From CAZVWV01 sp964631745 (GTDB lineage: Bacteria > Bdellovibrionota_C > UBA2361 > JBGSMV01): DNA of 47,762 nucleotides. The notes below the pieces were generated by a model. That model was not told the origin of the DNA. It made no database searches and was given only the letters and a program-made list of their open reading frames with translations. The stretch covers positions 1 to 47,762 of the forward strand of contig CAZVWV010000009.1 in the NCBI GenBank assembly GCA_964631745.1, read 5' to 3'. The translations under genes and the position numbers were made by a program. This document shows, one piece after another, positions 14,489 to 21,827 of the stretch (position 1 is its first letter; each line of letters begins with the position of its first letter).

Positions 14489-14638
14489 TATGGTAGCAGT
14501 GAAGGTAGTGCAACCGTCCGCGGCCCGCGCGCGGGAAGAAAGAACTTTCTATTGCCACCGGTGAGAGTAAATTTCCCTAAATAAAATTAATAAAGAATTT
14601 TACGCCGGAACGAGTCGCACCCCAACCAGCACAATGCA

Positions 14639-14709
14639 GACTTATCCATAGGGGCGCTGAGCTGAGCCCCCGGATCAGAGCTCAGCGCAGTGCCCCCTGT
14701 GGGTAAGTC
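14639..14709. repeat. long imperfect palindrome
   Basis: The left arm 14639-14663 (GACTTATCCATAGGGGC, then GCTGAGCT) pairs with the right arm 14679-14709 (AGCTCAGC, then GCCCC and GGGTAAGTC). A 5-nt bulge (GCAGT) and a few mismatches interrupt it, and the loop is about 15 nt. As RNA it would be a strong hairpin. It sits inside the 14526-15113 element. Confidence 0.6.
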
Positions 14710-14869
14710 GTCAAATTGCAATGCCCTTCACCGGCACTCGCCACAGAGGCGGGCGAGAAGACGGGCCATTAGGGCTAAACTCTCCGAGAAAACTTTTGGG
14801 CCGGAACGAAGGAGTGCCAGTTACTTCCACCGGTGACAATCGAAGCAATTGCTAAAAACCCCGGGTAAA

Positions 14870-14923
14870 GCACGAAATATTATGTAGCGCTGACGACTCG
14901 TCAGCCGGTGCCGATAGCGGCAC
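14870..14923. repeat. dispersed double-hairpin repeat, copy 1
   Basis: GCACGAAATATT (14870-14881) is followed by a perfect hairpin GCTGACG-ACT-CGTCAGC (14889-14905) and a second one, GTGCCG-ATAG-CGGCAC (14908-14923). The same leader, spacing and ACT loop recur at 22248-22282, with a different but still perfectly paired stem. The compensatory changes imply that pairing itself is selected. Confidence 0.65.
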
Positions 14924-15233
14924 TCCTCTTTAGGGCGAAGCCACCACCTGCTCGCACTTGGTGCTGCCTGTCGGCCTAAGATTTGGTGCAACTTCTCGGC
15001 ATCGGCAGACGAGGTCGCCTGCGCTCCGATAAATTCTTGCCCCGAGCCGTACTGTCACTTTACCCCCGGTTTTTGAGCAGATACCAATAGAAAGCTCCTT
15101 CTTCCCGCGCGTGATACCGACCGCCCACTGCGGACCTCGGCCAGGCAAAAAATCCCCTCAAGTTCCGAAATTCCCGCTCCGATAGTACTTATATGCTCGC
15201 CCCACGGAGTTTAGGGTTTAGTACGAGCTATTT

Positions 15234-15578
15234 ATGACACTAAAGGTTACGCGTCTGGGAACAGACGTCAGACAGGTTTCAGATTCTCTGCGTGCGGGCG
15301 AGCTGCAACGAAAAGATCCGGCCGCGAAGGCCAATCAGAGCCAAGTTCCCAATCAAGTACATAATCAGGTAGCACAAGTTGAGGCGGCGGTCGTTTCTAC
15401 TGTGCGCACCATTTCGCGCTTATCCGGCAGCGGAGCGGTCGAAAAGGTGAAAGATTACAAGGAGGCCAAGGAGCTGGCCGAGAAAGTTGCCGATGATGTG
15501 CGGGAAGACAAAGAGAACGCTACTGGTGCCCATCAAACGCTTGAAGGGGTTGCGGTTAAGGAACATTTGACCAAGTAG
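15234..15578 (+). CDS. uncharacterised 114-residue protein
   Basis: Not recognised. It has no signal peptide or membrane segment. It is hydrophilic, with Gln/Asn/Val-rich repeats in the middle (SQVPNQVHNQVAQVEAAV) and a charged, probably helical C-terminal third (VKDYKEAKELAEKVADDVRE). The middle and C-terminal parts could form a coiled coil. The start ATG 15234 has only a weak ribosome site. It lies on the same strand as rplM, but a separate promoter precedes rplM, so they need not be co-transcribed. The open frame and base composition make a real gene plausible but unproved. Confidence 0.55.
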   Translation: MTLKVTRLGTDVRQVSDSLRAGELQRKDPAAKANQSQVPNQVHNQVAQVEAAVVSTVRTISRLSGSGAVEKVKDYKEAKELAEKVADDVREDKENATGAHQTLEGVAVKEHLTK

Positions 15579-15653
15579 TGGGTGTCTTGCTCTGGCCCAC
15601 TTTGAGGACCCACGGCGCTTTCTAAGCCAATTCTAGCCACTTTCCACCCCTCC

Positions 15654-15681
15654 TTGACCTTTCCACAGTTTATGCTATTCT
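15654..15681 (+). promoter_or_regulatory. sigma-70-type promoter of rplM-rpsI
   Basis: The -35 box TTGACC (15654-15659) and -10 box TATTCT (15676-15681) are separated by 16 bp, leaving a leader of about 40 nt before rplM ATG 15728. I see no obvious autoregulatory stem-loop in that leader. Confidence 0.6.
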
Positions 15682-15727
15682 CTACCGTCAATTTTTCAGA
15701 CTAAAGTTTTGTAACTAGAGTATCGAA

Positions 15728-16168
15728 ATGTCTACACTTTTTCTTAGTAATGAAGCTGCCCAGAGAGGGCGTAAGTGGTGGGTCGTCGACGCAACTGGTG
15801 TTCCAGTTGGTAGGTTGGCGTCAGCCGTGGCTGGATTAATTCGTGGCAAGCATAAGCCAAGTTTTACCCCGCATAATGATTGTGGGGACTTTGTGGTGGT
15901 ATTAAACGCCGCAAAAATAAAATTTACGGGTAATAAGCTCGAAGGGAAGATCTACTATGATCATACCCAGCACATCGGCGGTCTAAAGACTGTCAAGGCT
16001 GGCGATCTTTTGAAGCGTAATCCCAACAAAGTCGTTGAGAAAGCTGTTCGAGGTATGTTGCCAAAGAATATTTTAGGCCACAGAATGCGAACTAAGCTTA
16101 AGATCTTTGCGGGGGATCAACATCCGCACGGAGCACAGCGGCCGGAAGTTTTTCAGGTTAAGCACTAG
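15728..16168 (+). CDS. rplM: 50S ribosomal protein L13
   Basis: Structural protein of the large subunit that binds 23S rRNA early in assembly. The 146-residue protein has the family signatures KWWVVDATGVPVGRLAS, GKHKPSFTPHNDCGDFVVV, KIYYDHTQHIGGLK and AVRGMLPKNILGHRMRTKLK. It is followed after 64 bp by rpsI, the near-universal bacterial pairing, and the two are presumably one operon from the promoter at 15654. Confidence 0.97.
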   Translation: MSTLFLSNEAAQRGRKWWVVDATGVPVGRLASAVAGLIRGKHKPSFTPHNDCGDFVVVLNAAKIKFTGNKLEGKIYYDHTQHIGGLKTVKAGDLLKRNPNKVVEKAVRGMLPKNILGHRMRTKLKIFAGDQHPHGAQRPEVFQVKH

Positions 16169-16232
16169 AGAGAGCTTAAGAAAGTTCGGATTGGTATTCA
16201 AGATTTGTATCGGAACGTATTGGAGGAAATAG

Positions 16233-16634
16233 GTGGGAACCGTTAAGGGTGGTTATATTCACGCAATAGGCAGACGAAAGACTGCCCAAGCTAGAGTTTA
16301 TCTTAAGGAAGGCTCGGGAAAGATTACTGTCAATCGCAAACCTTATGAGGTTTATTTTGGAAGGCAGACTCTGCGAATGATCGTGCGCCAGCCTCTTGAG
16401 GCTCTCAGCGCCTTAGAGAAATACGATATTCTGATTAATGTTATTGGCGGCGGACCATCGGGTCAGGCCGGCGCTGCGCAGCTTGGTATCGCTCGCGCAT
16501 TGGTTAAGGTATCAGAGGATAGCCGAAAGGCTCTTCGTGCCGAGGGTCACTTGACCCGCGATCCAAGAGCGGTTGAGCGTAAGAAATACGGCCGTCATAA
16601 AGCTCGTAGACGTCCGCAATACAGTAAACGTTAA
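16233..16634 (+). CDS. rpsI: 30S ribosomal protein S9
   Basis: Small-subunit protein whose C-terminal tail reaches the P-site tRNA. The 133-residue protein has YIHAIGRRKTAQARVYLKEG at the N terminus, NVIGGGPSGQAGAAQLGIAR in the middle and the expected basic tail ending in SKR. The start is GTG 16233, decided by a good Shine-Dalgarno GGAGG six bases upstream. It converges with lptG; only about 60 bp separate them. Confidence 0.97.
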   Translation: MGTVKGGYIHAIGRRKTAQARVYLKEGSGKITVNRKPYEVYFGRQTLRMIVRQPLEALSALEKYDILINVIGGGPSGQAGAAQLGIARALVKVSEDSRKALRAEGHLTRDPRAVERKKYGRHKARRRPQYSKR

Positions 16635-16665
16635 TTCTAAGCGGTTAATACTAAGCGATAACAGT

Positions 16666-16712
16666 TACGTTGAGATTCGTAGGTACGTTGAGATTCTTAG
16701 GGCGCTTCGGCG
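16666..16712. terminator. tandem 18-bp repeat and UUCG hairpin between convergent rpsI and lptG
   Basis: Two 18-bp units starting TACGTTGAGATTC (16666-16683 and 16684-16701) differ at one base. They run into a perfect hairpin GGGCGC-TTCG-GCGCCC at about 16699-16714, which overlaps the last codons of lptG. The stable tetraloop hairpin is a candidate bidirectional terminator, but neither side has a good T run. Confidence 0.45.
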
Positions 16713-17806
16713 CCCAAGTTTAACACTATGCCCACGAACCCGATCAGGATGTTGGCCATCCAGGCGGCAAGAATTGGTGGCCAAAGTTCGGCGCGTCCAA
16801 GCGCTAGGCTTAATGAATGCACGGCATAGTACGAAAAACCGATCGCCAAGCTGGCGATAAATCCTACGGCTAAGGATCCTGAGCGCGCCGATTTTAGCGA
16901 GAAGGGCAGGGCCGCGAGCACGACAATAAAACTTGAAAATGGGAAAGAGAACTTTGAATACAGGTCCGAGAAGTAGCCGCTAACCTTAATGCCGTTCTTG
17001 CCTTGCTCTCGAATAAATCTTCTGAGTTGGCGATAATTCATGGTTTGCGTATCTGTCTTGGTGTCATAGAAATCTTCGGGCTGTTGTCGAATAGGAAGGG
17101 GCAGGGCCGCAAACGACTTTATCTTAAGCTGCGTGTCTTGGAGCGAATCGGGCGCGGTGGCACCGAAGTCGTACTGTTTTACATTTGCCATGCTCCAACC
17201 CAAAAGCGGATCTAGAAACTGCGCCGTTCCGGCCTCCGTGCGTCTGGCCACCTTAAAGTCGGGAGAGATTTCAAACATCGACATGTTGTAAATCTTGTTA
17301 GTTCGCGAATCGAAGGTGTCAATCGAATAAAATCTCTCCTTCTCTCGCCACCAGAAATCTTCCTGGCTGTATCCACCTTTCTTGTCCTTCTTTCTTATAT
17401 CGATATTGTAGATCTCATGCGCTCTGCGTTGGGTATACGGGACCAACGTTTCGCTAAGTAATAAATTCACAAGGCTTAAGCCCACCCCCACCAAGAGGGC
17501 CGGGCGCGCAATCCAGATTAGTTTTAGTCCCGAAGATCTCATGGCGATTAACTCTGAATTTCGAGCTAACAAACCAAAGGTGAGCACGGTCGTAATTAAC
17601 ATGGCTACCGGCAGCATTAATGAGATCGTGAGCGGAATTTTAAAGGCGAAGTATTGAAGGGCAAGCCATAAGGAAGCGCCTTCGGCCATGATGTTGTCGA
17701 TTCGCTCGAAAAAATCCAAAACTATAAAGAGCAGGGTAAAGATCGATAGCGTCAGAAAAAGGTTCCGAAGTAGCTGCCTTAAGATGTATTTATGAAGTGT
17801 GTTCAT
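16697..17806 (-). CDS. lptG: LPS export permease LptG
   Basis: One of the two membrane subunits of the LptB2FG ABC transporter, which extracts LPS from the inner membrane and feeds it to the LptC-A-D bridge. The 369-residue protein has the YjgP/YjgQ pattern: N-terminal membrane segments (from MNTLHKYILRQLLRNLFLTL), a periplasmic beta-jellyroll region (about 130-260) and C-terminal segments (for example AALPFSLKSARSGSLAVGF). Its start overlaps the lptF stop by 4 nt. No lptB is in the window. Confidence 0.93.
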   Translation of the reverse strand: MNTLHKYILRQLLRNLFLTLSIFTLLFIVLDFFERIDNIMAEGASLWLALQYFAFKIPLTISLMLPVAMLITTVLTFGLLARNSELIAMRSSGLKLIWIARPALLVGVGLSLVNLLLSETLVPYTQRRAHEIYNIDIRKKDKKGGYSQEDFWWREKERFYSIDTFDSRTNKIYNMSMFEISPDFKVARRTEAGTAQFLDPLLGWSMANVKQYDFGATAPDSLQDTQLKIKSFAALPLPIRQQPEDFYDTKTDTQTMNYRQLRRFIREQGKNGIKVSGYFSDLYSKFSFPFSSFIVVLAALPFSLKSARSGSLAVGFIASLAIGFSYYAVHSLSLALGRAELWPPILAAWMANILIGFVGIVLNLGAEAP

Positions 17807-19083
17807 GACGGGGCGCCTTGTTGTGACCCTTCTTGTGCGCCTTGACGCGCCGCCAGAAAGGCTCTGATTTTAACCTCGATGGCGTGTGGAATTGAATGCC
17901 AGCGCTCGCTACCGACCTGTCTAATGGAATAGATGGCCAAGAGTGTGGTCACAATATTTGGTAACCACAACGAAAGCGCGATGGGGATCTTGCCGTTCTC
18001 GCCCAAGGCCACGCCCACGGATACCATGGCGTAATAAAGTACAAATACCAACATACCGAGACAAGCTGAAAGCCCGGCACCCCAGGTCTGCTGCATTCTG
18101 GGTACTTGAATGCCAAGCGGCAGGGCTATCAGCGCCAAAACAAAGGCGGCATACGGCATCGAAAAGCGTCGGTGCCATTCAGTTTCGAGACGCGCCAAAC
18201 GCTTATTAAGCTCGTTCTGAGTTAAGTCAACCCCGGCGTCATCTTTGAGCTCTTCACCGTTTGTGACTCGTGAAAGCAGGGTCGACAGCTCAGCGCTGCG
18301 CAGTTTGATGCCGCCCAGGCTTAGCTCGCGGGCCACGGCTGTTTTGGTGGTGGCGTCCTGGTTGTACATCTCAGCTGAGCTCATTACTAAGCTGTTCGTA
18401 TTAAAGTGCGTCAGCGCATATTTGTTCTCCACGATTTCGTGAATATAGCCATCACGCAGTTCGAGAGCGATATTCTTGTGCTCGTCATCTGAGAGCAAAC
18501 GGCCTGTTTTGGCGGTGATAATCTTTCTCAGGTTTAAATCACGTTTGTCGTCGATCAACACACTTCGCAATGAGCCGTTACTGTAGTCGATGACCTCCGA
18601 GTATAGAATAAGTTTGCCGAGCTTGTTAAATATTCCTTGTTCGAGCCCCGCTAAGCTTTGTGAGCGCGCGATTTCGAAGAGGGTTTTAGAGAGAACTCCG
18701 TAACTGAGGGGGCTAAGCCAAAGCGTGGTTACCAAGGTCAGTGAAGCAGTCATAAGCCCAAAGGCAACAATCGGCTTAGTAAGGCTTAGGATACTGGTTC
18801 CGCTGGCACGCATTACGACAATCTCAGAATCGCCACAGAGCCGACCAAAGGCCAACATTATTCCGAGTAGCCCGGAGAGCGGGACGGCGATCTCAAAAAA
18901 GGTGGGAATGACTGATAAAAAAACGGTGCCGATCTGAGAAAATTTTACGCCGCGATTAATGATTAATGTAGCAAAGCTAATCATGCGCAGCGTGAACAGT
19001 ATTCCAGTGAACGCCAACAGGCAGATCGAAAAATAGATTAGCGATTCTTTGAAAATGTAACGATCAAGGATACGTATCTGCAT
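17803..19083 (-). CDS. lptF: LPS export permease LptF
   Basis: Partner of LptG in the LPS exporter. From ATG 19083 it has 426 residues (a TTG three codons earlier is possible). The N-terminal motif MQIRILDRYIFKE is typical of LptF. Membrane segments at the N terminus (SLIYFSICLLAFTGILFTL) and C terminus (AAFVLALIALPLGIQV) flank the periplasmic jellyroll. The conserved coupling-helix region PFELAVP-like reads FFEIAVPLSGLLGIML. The C-terminal tail is unusually Gln/Gly-rich (RQGAQEGSQQGAPS). It lies 117 bp after rpsU on the same strand. Confidence 0.93.
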   Translation of the reverse strand: MQIRILDRYIFKESLIYFSICLLAFTGILFTLRMISFATLIINRGVKFSQIGTVFLSVIPTFFEIAVPLSGLLGIMLAFGRLCGDSEIVVMRASGTSILSLTKPIVAFGLMTASLTLVTTLWLSPLSYGVLSKTLFEIARSQSLAGLEQGIFNKLGKLILYSEVIDYSNGSLRSVLIDDKRDLNLRKIITAKTGRLLSDDEHKNIALELRDGYIHEIVENKYALTHFNTNSLVMSSAEMYNQDATTKTAVARELSLGGIKLRSAELSTLLSRVTNGEELKDDAGVDLTQNELNKRLARLETEWHRRFSMPYAAFVLALIALPLGIQVPRMQQTWGAGLSACLGMLVFVLYYAMVSVGVALGENGKIPIALSLWLPNIVTTLLAIYSIRQVGSERWHSIPHAIEVKIRAFLAARQGAQEGSQQGAPS

Positions 19084-19200
19084 TGCAACCAATTATGCAG
19101 GCGCCGAACTAGATAGGGCAATACAAATCGTAGTTGAAAAAATGCGAAGAGAAGAGCCGCGGGACTGCTTATGGCCTAATAAACAGACCTCTATCAACCT

Positions 19201-19575
19201 CTATCCAAAGAGAGCCTGATTCTTTTTCTGCCGAGCCTCGTCCTTGCGCATCTTTTTGATAGCTTCCTTGCTCTTGCGTTTGCGTTTAACGGAGGGCTTT
19301 TCGTAATACCGGCGCATTTTAAGTTCCTTGAAGAGTCCTTCCTTAATCAGCTTTCGCTTTAGGATCTTCATGGCCTTTTCGATATTGTTATCCACATGGA
19401 CTTCCATGGCGCCAGCTTTTGCGCGTTCGGTAGCAGGAACGTATCCGCCTTGGCCGCGTCCCTCGTAACGTCCTTCGCCGTTTCTTCCGTCAGCTCGACC
19501 ATCGTCTCGTCGGTCGCCGCGCCCTTCGTACCGGCGGTTCTCTTTCTCGTTACTTCCAGATGTTGCGTCTGCCAC
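19201..19575 (-). CDS. rpsU: 30S ribosomal protein S21 with Arg/Gly-rich N-terminal extension
   Basis: The C-terminal part (residues 57-124) is S21, which sits near the anti-Shine-Dalgarno region and helps mRNA binding. It contains MEVHVDNNIEKAMKILKRKL and the hallmark YYEKPSVKRKRKSKEA. In front is an extension of about 56 residues, rich in Arg, Gly and Asp (RRYEGRGDRRDDGRADGR), much longer than normal S21. The start is GTG 19575, chosen because GGAG lies five bases upstream. The internal Met57 has no comparable ribosome site, so the extension is probably translated. A TTG at 19590 is the only longer option. Confidence 0.88.
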   Translation of the reverse strand: MADATSGSNEKENRRYEGRGDRRDDGRADGRNGEGRYEGRGQGGYVPATERAKAGAMEVHVDNNIEKAMKILKRKLIKEGLFKELKMRRYYEKPSVKRKRKSKEAIKKMRKDEARQKKNQALFG

Positions 19576-19874
19576 GTAGTCTCCAATCAAAATAATATCA
19601 CAGGTAAACGTTACGCCTGATTCCTAAGTTAAGATCCTTAAGTCGATAGAATTAAGGGTACTGACTGATAAGAGTCCTGCTCATACAGGAAGGCGTTTGC
19701 GCAATCCGGCGCAAACGTTTACGTGCTCAGGGTTTGTACTAAAAATCGCCAAATAAGTCCATGGGTTGGCGCAAGTTTCACGCCGGCCTGCGGGTTCCAA
19801 CGGCACAAGCGCCTGCCAGTGTAGTCACCTATTGTAGTAAATATCTGAAATTATTAGCTATTCTGCCCCAAGAT
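19576..19874. other. intergenic region with a strong hairpin at 19694-19717
   Basis: Almost 300 bp without a gene between the start of rpsU and the end of the phosphoesterase gene. A perfect 9-bp stem CGTTTGCGC-AATCCG-GCGCAAACG lies at 19694-19717, followed by three T. The minus strand upstream of rpsU should carry the rpsU-lptF-lptG promoter, but I could not pick boxes with confidence. The hairpin could be the leftover of a terminator or a small RNA end. Confidence 0.45.
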
Positions 19875-20792
19875 CTAGCAAGACAGAGTGATCACCGTAA
19901 GCTCTGGCGGGCAATTGATGCGAATGGGTAGTTCAACGGTTCCAATTCCTCGGGTTGTGTAAATTGAGGTTTCACCTACGATGGCAAGCCCGCTCTTGAA
20001 GCGCAGATCCTCGACGTTGTAGAACGGGGCTCCCAAGCCAGGAATCTTAATCTGGCCGCCGTGGGTGTGCCCAGCCAATCCTAGATTAAATGAGAAGTTT
20101 GGAAATTGAAGGGCCGAGCGAAAGAGATCGGGGTTGTGAGTGGCGACGATCCGGTATTCATCACTTTTGTTGACTCCGGTTCGGGGGATCTTCGGGGCGC
20201 CCGTCCAATAATCATCAATTCCAAATAGCCGCAGCTTCTGCTCATCACGTCGCACGAGGGCTTCTTTATTAACAAGCAGCGCAAGTCCCTGTGCCGTAAA
20301 ATCCGTAAACTTAGAGGGTGGCAGATACCAATGATCGTGGTTTCCAAGGACGGCGTATACACCATCCCGTGCCCGTAAGGGCGCCAAGAGATCTCCTGCT
20401 ACAGAGATTAGGAACGTTCCCAAATCCGCATTAGATACAGTATCTATTTTTGGAAAAAGCGGAGAGGGGAAGAAGTGCTCGAGAATGGGATCGTGAACCC
20501 AGAGGTAGTCCCCGCCCAAAATTACTAAGTCTAAGTCACGTGCGTTAACGGCCTTAACTACCAGTTCTAGATGCTCGGGAGGAAACCACCGGCTAAGGTG
20601 AATATCCGAGAGAAAACCGATGCGGTAGTCCTTGAATTTTCTGGGCAAGAGCTGATCGGTTATCTGAACCTCAGAAATGTCTAAATTGAAGCTTGAATTT
20701 GCACTTTGAAGCAGCAGCCCGGCTCCTGATAACCCAAGGGCCCCTAAGATAAAACGTCTTCGAGTGAACTTATTCAATGTATCCTTTTTCAT
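19875..20792 (-). CDS. Tat-exported metallophosphoesterase (YaeI-like)
   Basis: A 305-residue calcineurin-like phosphoesterase with a twin-arginine signal (TRRRFILGALGLSGAGLLL, residues 10-28), so it should be folded in the cytoplasm and exported or membrane-anchored. The two-metal motifs are all present in order: FLSDIHLS, VILGGDY, VLGNHDHWY, VATHNPD and LAGHTHGGQI. Relatives act on lipid-linked or nucleotide phosphodiesters such as UDP-diacylglucosamine; the substrate here is unknown. It appears to be a single-gene unit. The gap to the next gene (20793-20893) would carry divergent promoters. Confidence 0.88.
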   Translation of the reverse strand: MKKDTLNKFTRRRFILGALGLSGAGLLLQSANSSFNLDISEVQITDQLLPRKFKDYRIGFLSDIHLSRWFPPEHLELVVKAVNARDLDLVILGGDYLWVHDPILEHFFPSPLFPKIDTVSNADLGTFLISVAGDLLAPLRARDGVYAVLGNHDHWYLPPSKFTDFTAQGLALLVNKEALVRRDEQKLRLFGIDDYWTGAPKIPRTGVNKSDEYRIVATHNPDLFRSALQFPNFSFNLGLAGHTHGGQIKIPGLGAPFYNVEDLRFKSGLAIVGETSIYTTRGIGTVELPIRINCPPELTVITLSC

Positions 20793-20893
20793 TAGGCTCG
20801 CATCTTAGAGAGTGAGTCAAAAGGTGATTTCAGTCAGGGATATTAGCTTATCGTCAATATTCCGATAAAACTTAGGCACTTAGAGGGAAAATT

Positions 20894-21280
20894 ATGGATC
20901 AGACCAAGGCATTGCACCAGCTAATTGAGGCAGCAGATTTAGTTTCGATGCTTGAAACTCTTACAGCTCCTGGAATGATTGAAAAAATGGCGGCGTCAAA
21001 TTCATGGTCGGGACTCAGGATCACGCTCAGGAATGTGCGAGATGCGATCCTAGCCAGCCATGACGGCTTAGCCGAGCAAGTTGTCGCCCTGGCCAGGGCT
21101 GGCTTTGAAAGCGCGGCGACGCCAGCACAAGTAACGACCATAGTCACTGCGGACCCCGAAACTAGCAAGCCCGCGGCGGCCGTGCGAGCTAACGCCATGC
21201 CTCAACAAAATGGTGCAAACCCTATGAAGATAGAGCGACGTGACTTACGCACGCAGCTTGAGCGCTTCATCGAGCGCTAG
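20894..21280 (+). CDS. uncharacterised 128-residue protein
   Basis: Not recognised. The first 75 residues are predicted helical with no charge clusters (ALHQLIEAADLVSMLETL, GLRITLRNVRDAILASHD). An Ala/Thr/Pro-rich linker follows (about 76-108), and a short basic-acidic helix ends the protein (RRDLRTQLERFIER). No signal peptide or transmembrane segment. A good ribosome site (AGAGGG) precedes ATG 20894, which supports a real gene. It is convergent with the small degenerate zinc-ribbon gene. A short hairpin CTCGG-CCGAG (21297-21313) lies between the two stops and could terminate both. Confidence 0.65.
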   Translation: MDQTKALHQLIEAADLVSMLETLTAPGMIEKMAASNSWSGLRITLRNVRDAILASHDGLAEQVVALARAGFESAATPAQVTTIVTADPETSKPAAAVRANAMPQQNGANPMKIERRDLRTQLERFIER

Positions 21281-21320
21281 TTTGAGCAGTGAGCCTCTCG
21301 GAAAGTTACCGAGCGGGCCC

Positions 21321-21626
21321 TTACTTGTTCGTAGAAAATAAAGTGTTGAAAAAATTTGCCAGCCAGTTCGAGTCGTCACTCTCTCGGGTATTGTTAACGA
21401 TCGCCTCAAGCTGTCCTGACTCTAACCAGATACCGCCACTATCAGGGCATCGGTAAACAGTAACTCCTGCAATGCTGGTGTGGGTCATAGCCTTGCCGCT
21501 GGCAGGGCTAAGACGAGGCTTATGCGAGTCCTTCTCGGCTTGCAGCTTTTTGATAGCTCTCTCGTTCTCTTTCTCAAAAAATTGCTCTTCTTGCGCTTTG
21601 CGGCGCTCATCCCAACTGTCCGACAT
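21321..21626 (-). CDS. TFIIB-type zinc-ribbon family protein lacking three of four Cys
   Basis: From ATG 21626 (ribosome site GGAG nine bases upstream) the protein has 101 residues. The N-terminal half is a charged helix (DERRKAQEEQFFEKENERAI). The C-terminal half matches the zf-TFIIB family around GVTVYRCPDSGGIWLESGQL, where family members have CPxCGG.WLD.GEL. Of the four expected zinc ligands, positions 40, 43 and 63 are Ser and only C60 remains (SPAS...CPDS). It therefore should not bind zinc in the usual way. A longer start at 21698 exists but lacks a ribosome site. The function of the family is unknown. Confidence 0.75.
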   Translation of the reverse strand: MSDSWDERRKAQEEQFFEKENERAIKKLQAEKDSHKPRLSPASGKAMTHTSIAGVTVYRCPDSGGIWLESGQLEAIVNNTRESDDSNWLANFFNTLFSTNK

Positions 21627-21700
21627 CTGATTATTCTCCAAATTTGTAGGGAGGGAATTATATGCAAGAGCGCAATAAAACTCAATTAGTTCCACCAAAT

Positions 21701-21729
21701 TTGACTTTTCGACCTACTTCACCTAAAAA
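21701..21729 (+). promoter_or_regulatory. possible promoter of tRNA-Gly(GCC)
   Basis: TTGACT (21701-21706) and TAAAAA (21724-21729) are 17 bp apart, placing transcription start about 15 bases before the tRNA. The -10 box is a modest match, so this is tentative. Confidence 0.4.
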
Positions 21730-21752
21730 ACAGTAGTCATTTCGACCGAAAT

Positions 21753-21826
21753 GCGGGCGTAGCTCAGCTGGCTAGAGCGCTTCCTTGCCAAGGAAGAGGT
21801 CGAGAGTTCGAATCTCTTCGCCCGCT
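21753..21826 (+). tRNA. tRNA-Gly, anticodon GCC
   Basis: A complete 74-nt cloverleaf. The acceptor stem GCGGGCG pairs with CGCCCGC, and the anticodon GCC (21787-21789) lies in the loop of the perfect stem CTTCC/GGAAG. The T arm GAGAGTTCGAATCTC and D arm with AGCTCAGC-TGGCTAGAGC are normal. The 3' CCA is not encoded (TATTT follows the discriminator), so it must be added by tRNA nucleotidyltransferase. Repeats begin two bases after its end. Confidence 0.97.
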
Positions 21827-21827
21827 A

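Larger units (their letters stand above)
14526..15113. repeat. 588-bp non-coding element with 29-bp terminal inverted repeats
   Basis: 14526-14554 (CGCGCGCGGGAAGAAAGAAC, then TTTCTATTG) is the reverse complement of 15085-15113 with 26 of 29 bases matching. Imperfect direct repeats flank it: ACCGTCCGC at 14513-14521 and ACCGACCGC at 15116-15124. Inside are a long imperfect palindrome (14639-14709), two copies of CCACCGGTGA (about 14555 and 14829), two GCCGGAACGA motifs (about 14613 and 14792), a double hairpin (14889-14923) and a copy of the 24-nt repeat at its right end. No credible gene is inside. It looks like a MITE-type element or a structured RNA locus. It fills most of the 745-bp gap between 14489 and 15233. 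Confidence 0.6.

Noticed and set aside
14344..14560. Minus-strand 87-residue gene
   Set aside because: The plus strand carries the sugar transferase remnant and the left inverted repeat; the minus frame has no recognisable features.
14930..15148. Minus-strand 72-residue gene inside the inverted-repeat element
   Set aside because: It runs across the right inverted repeat, has no recognised domain and no ribosome site, and its composition looks like repeat DNA.
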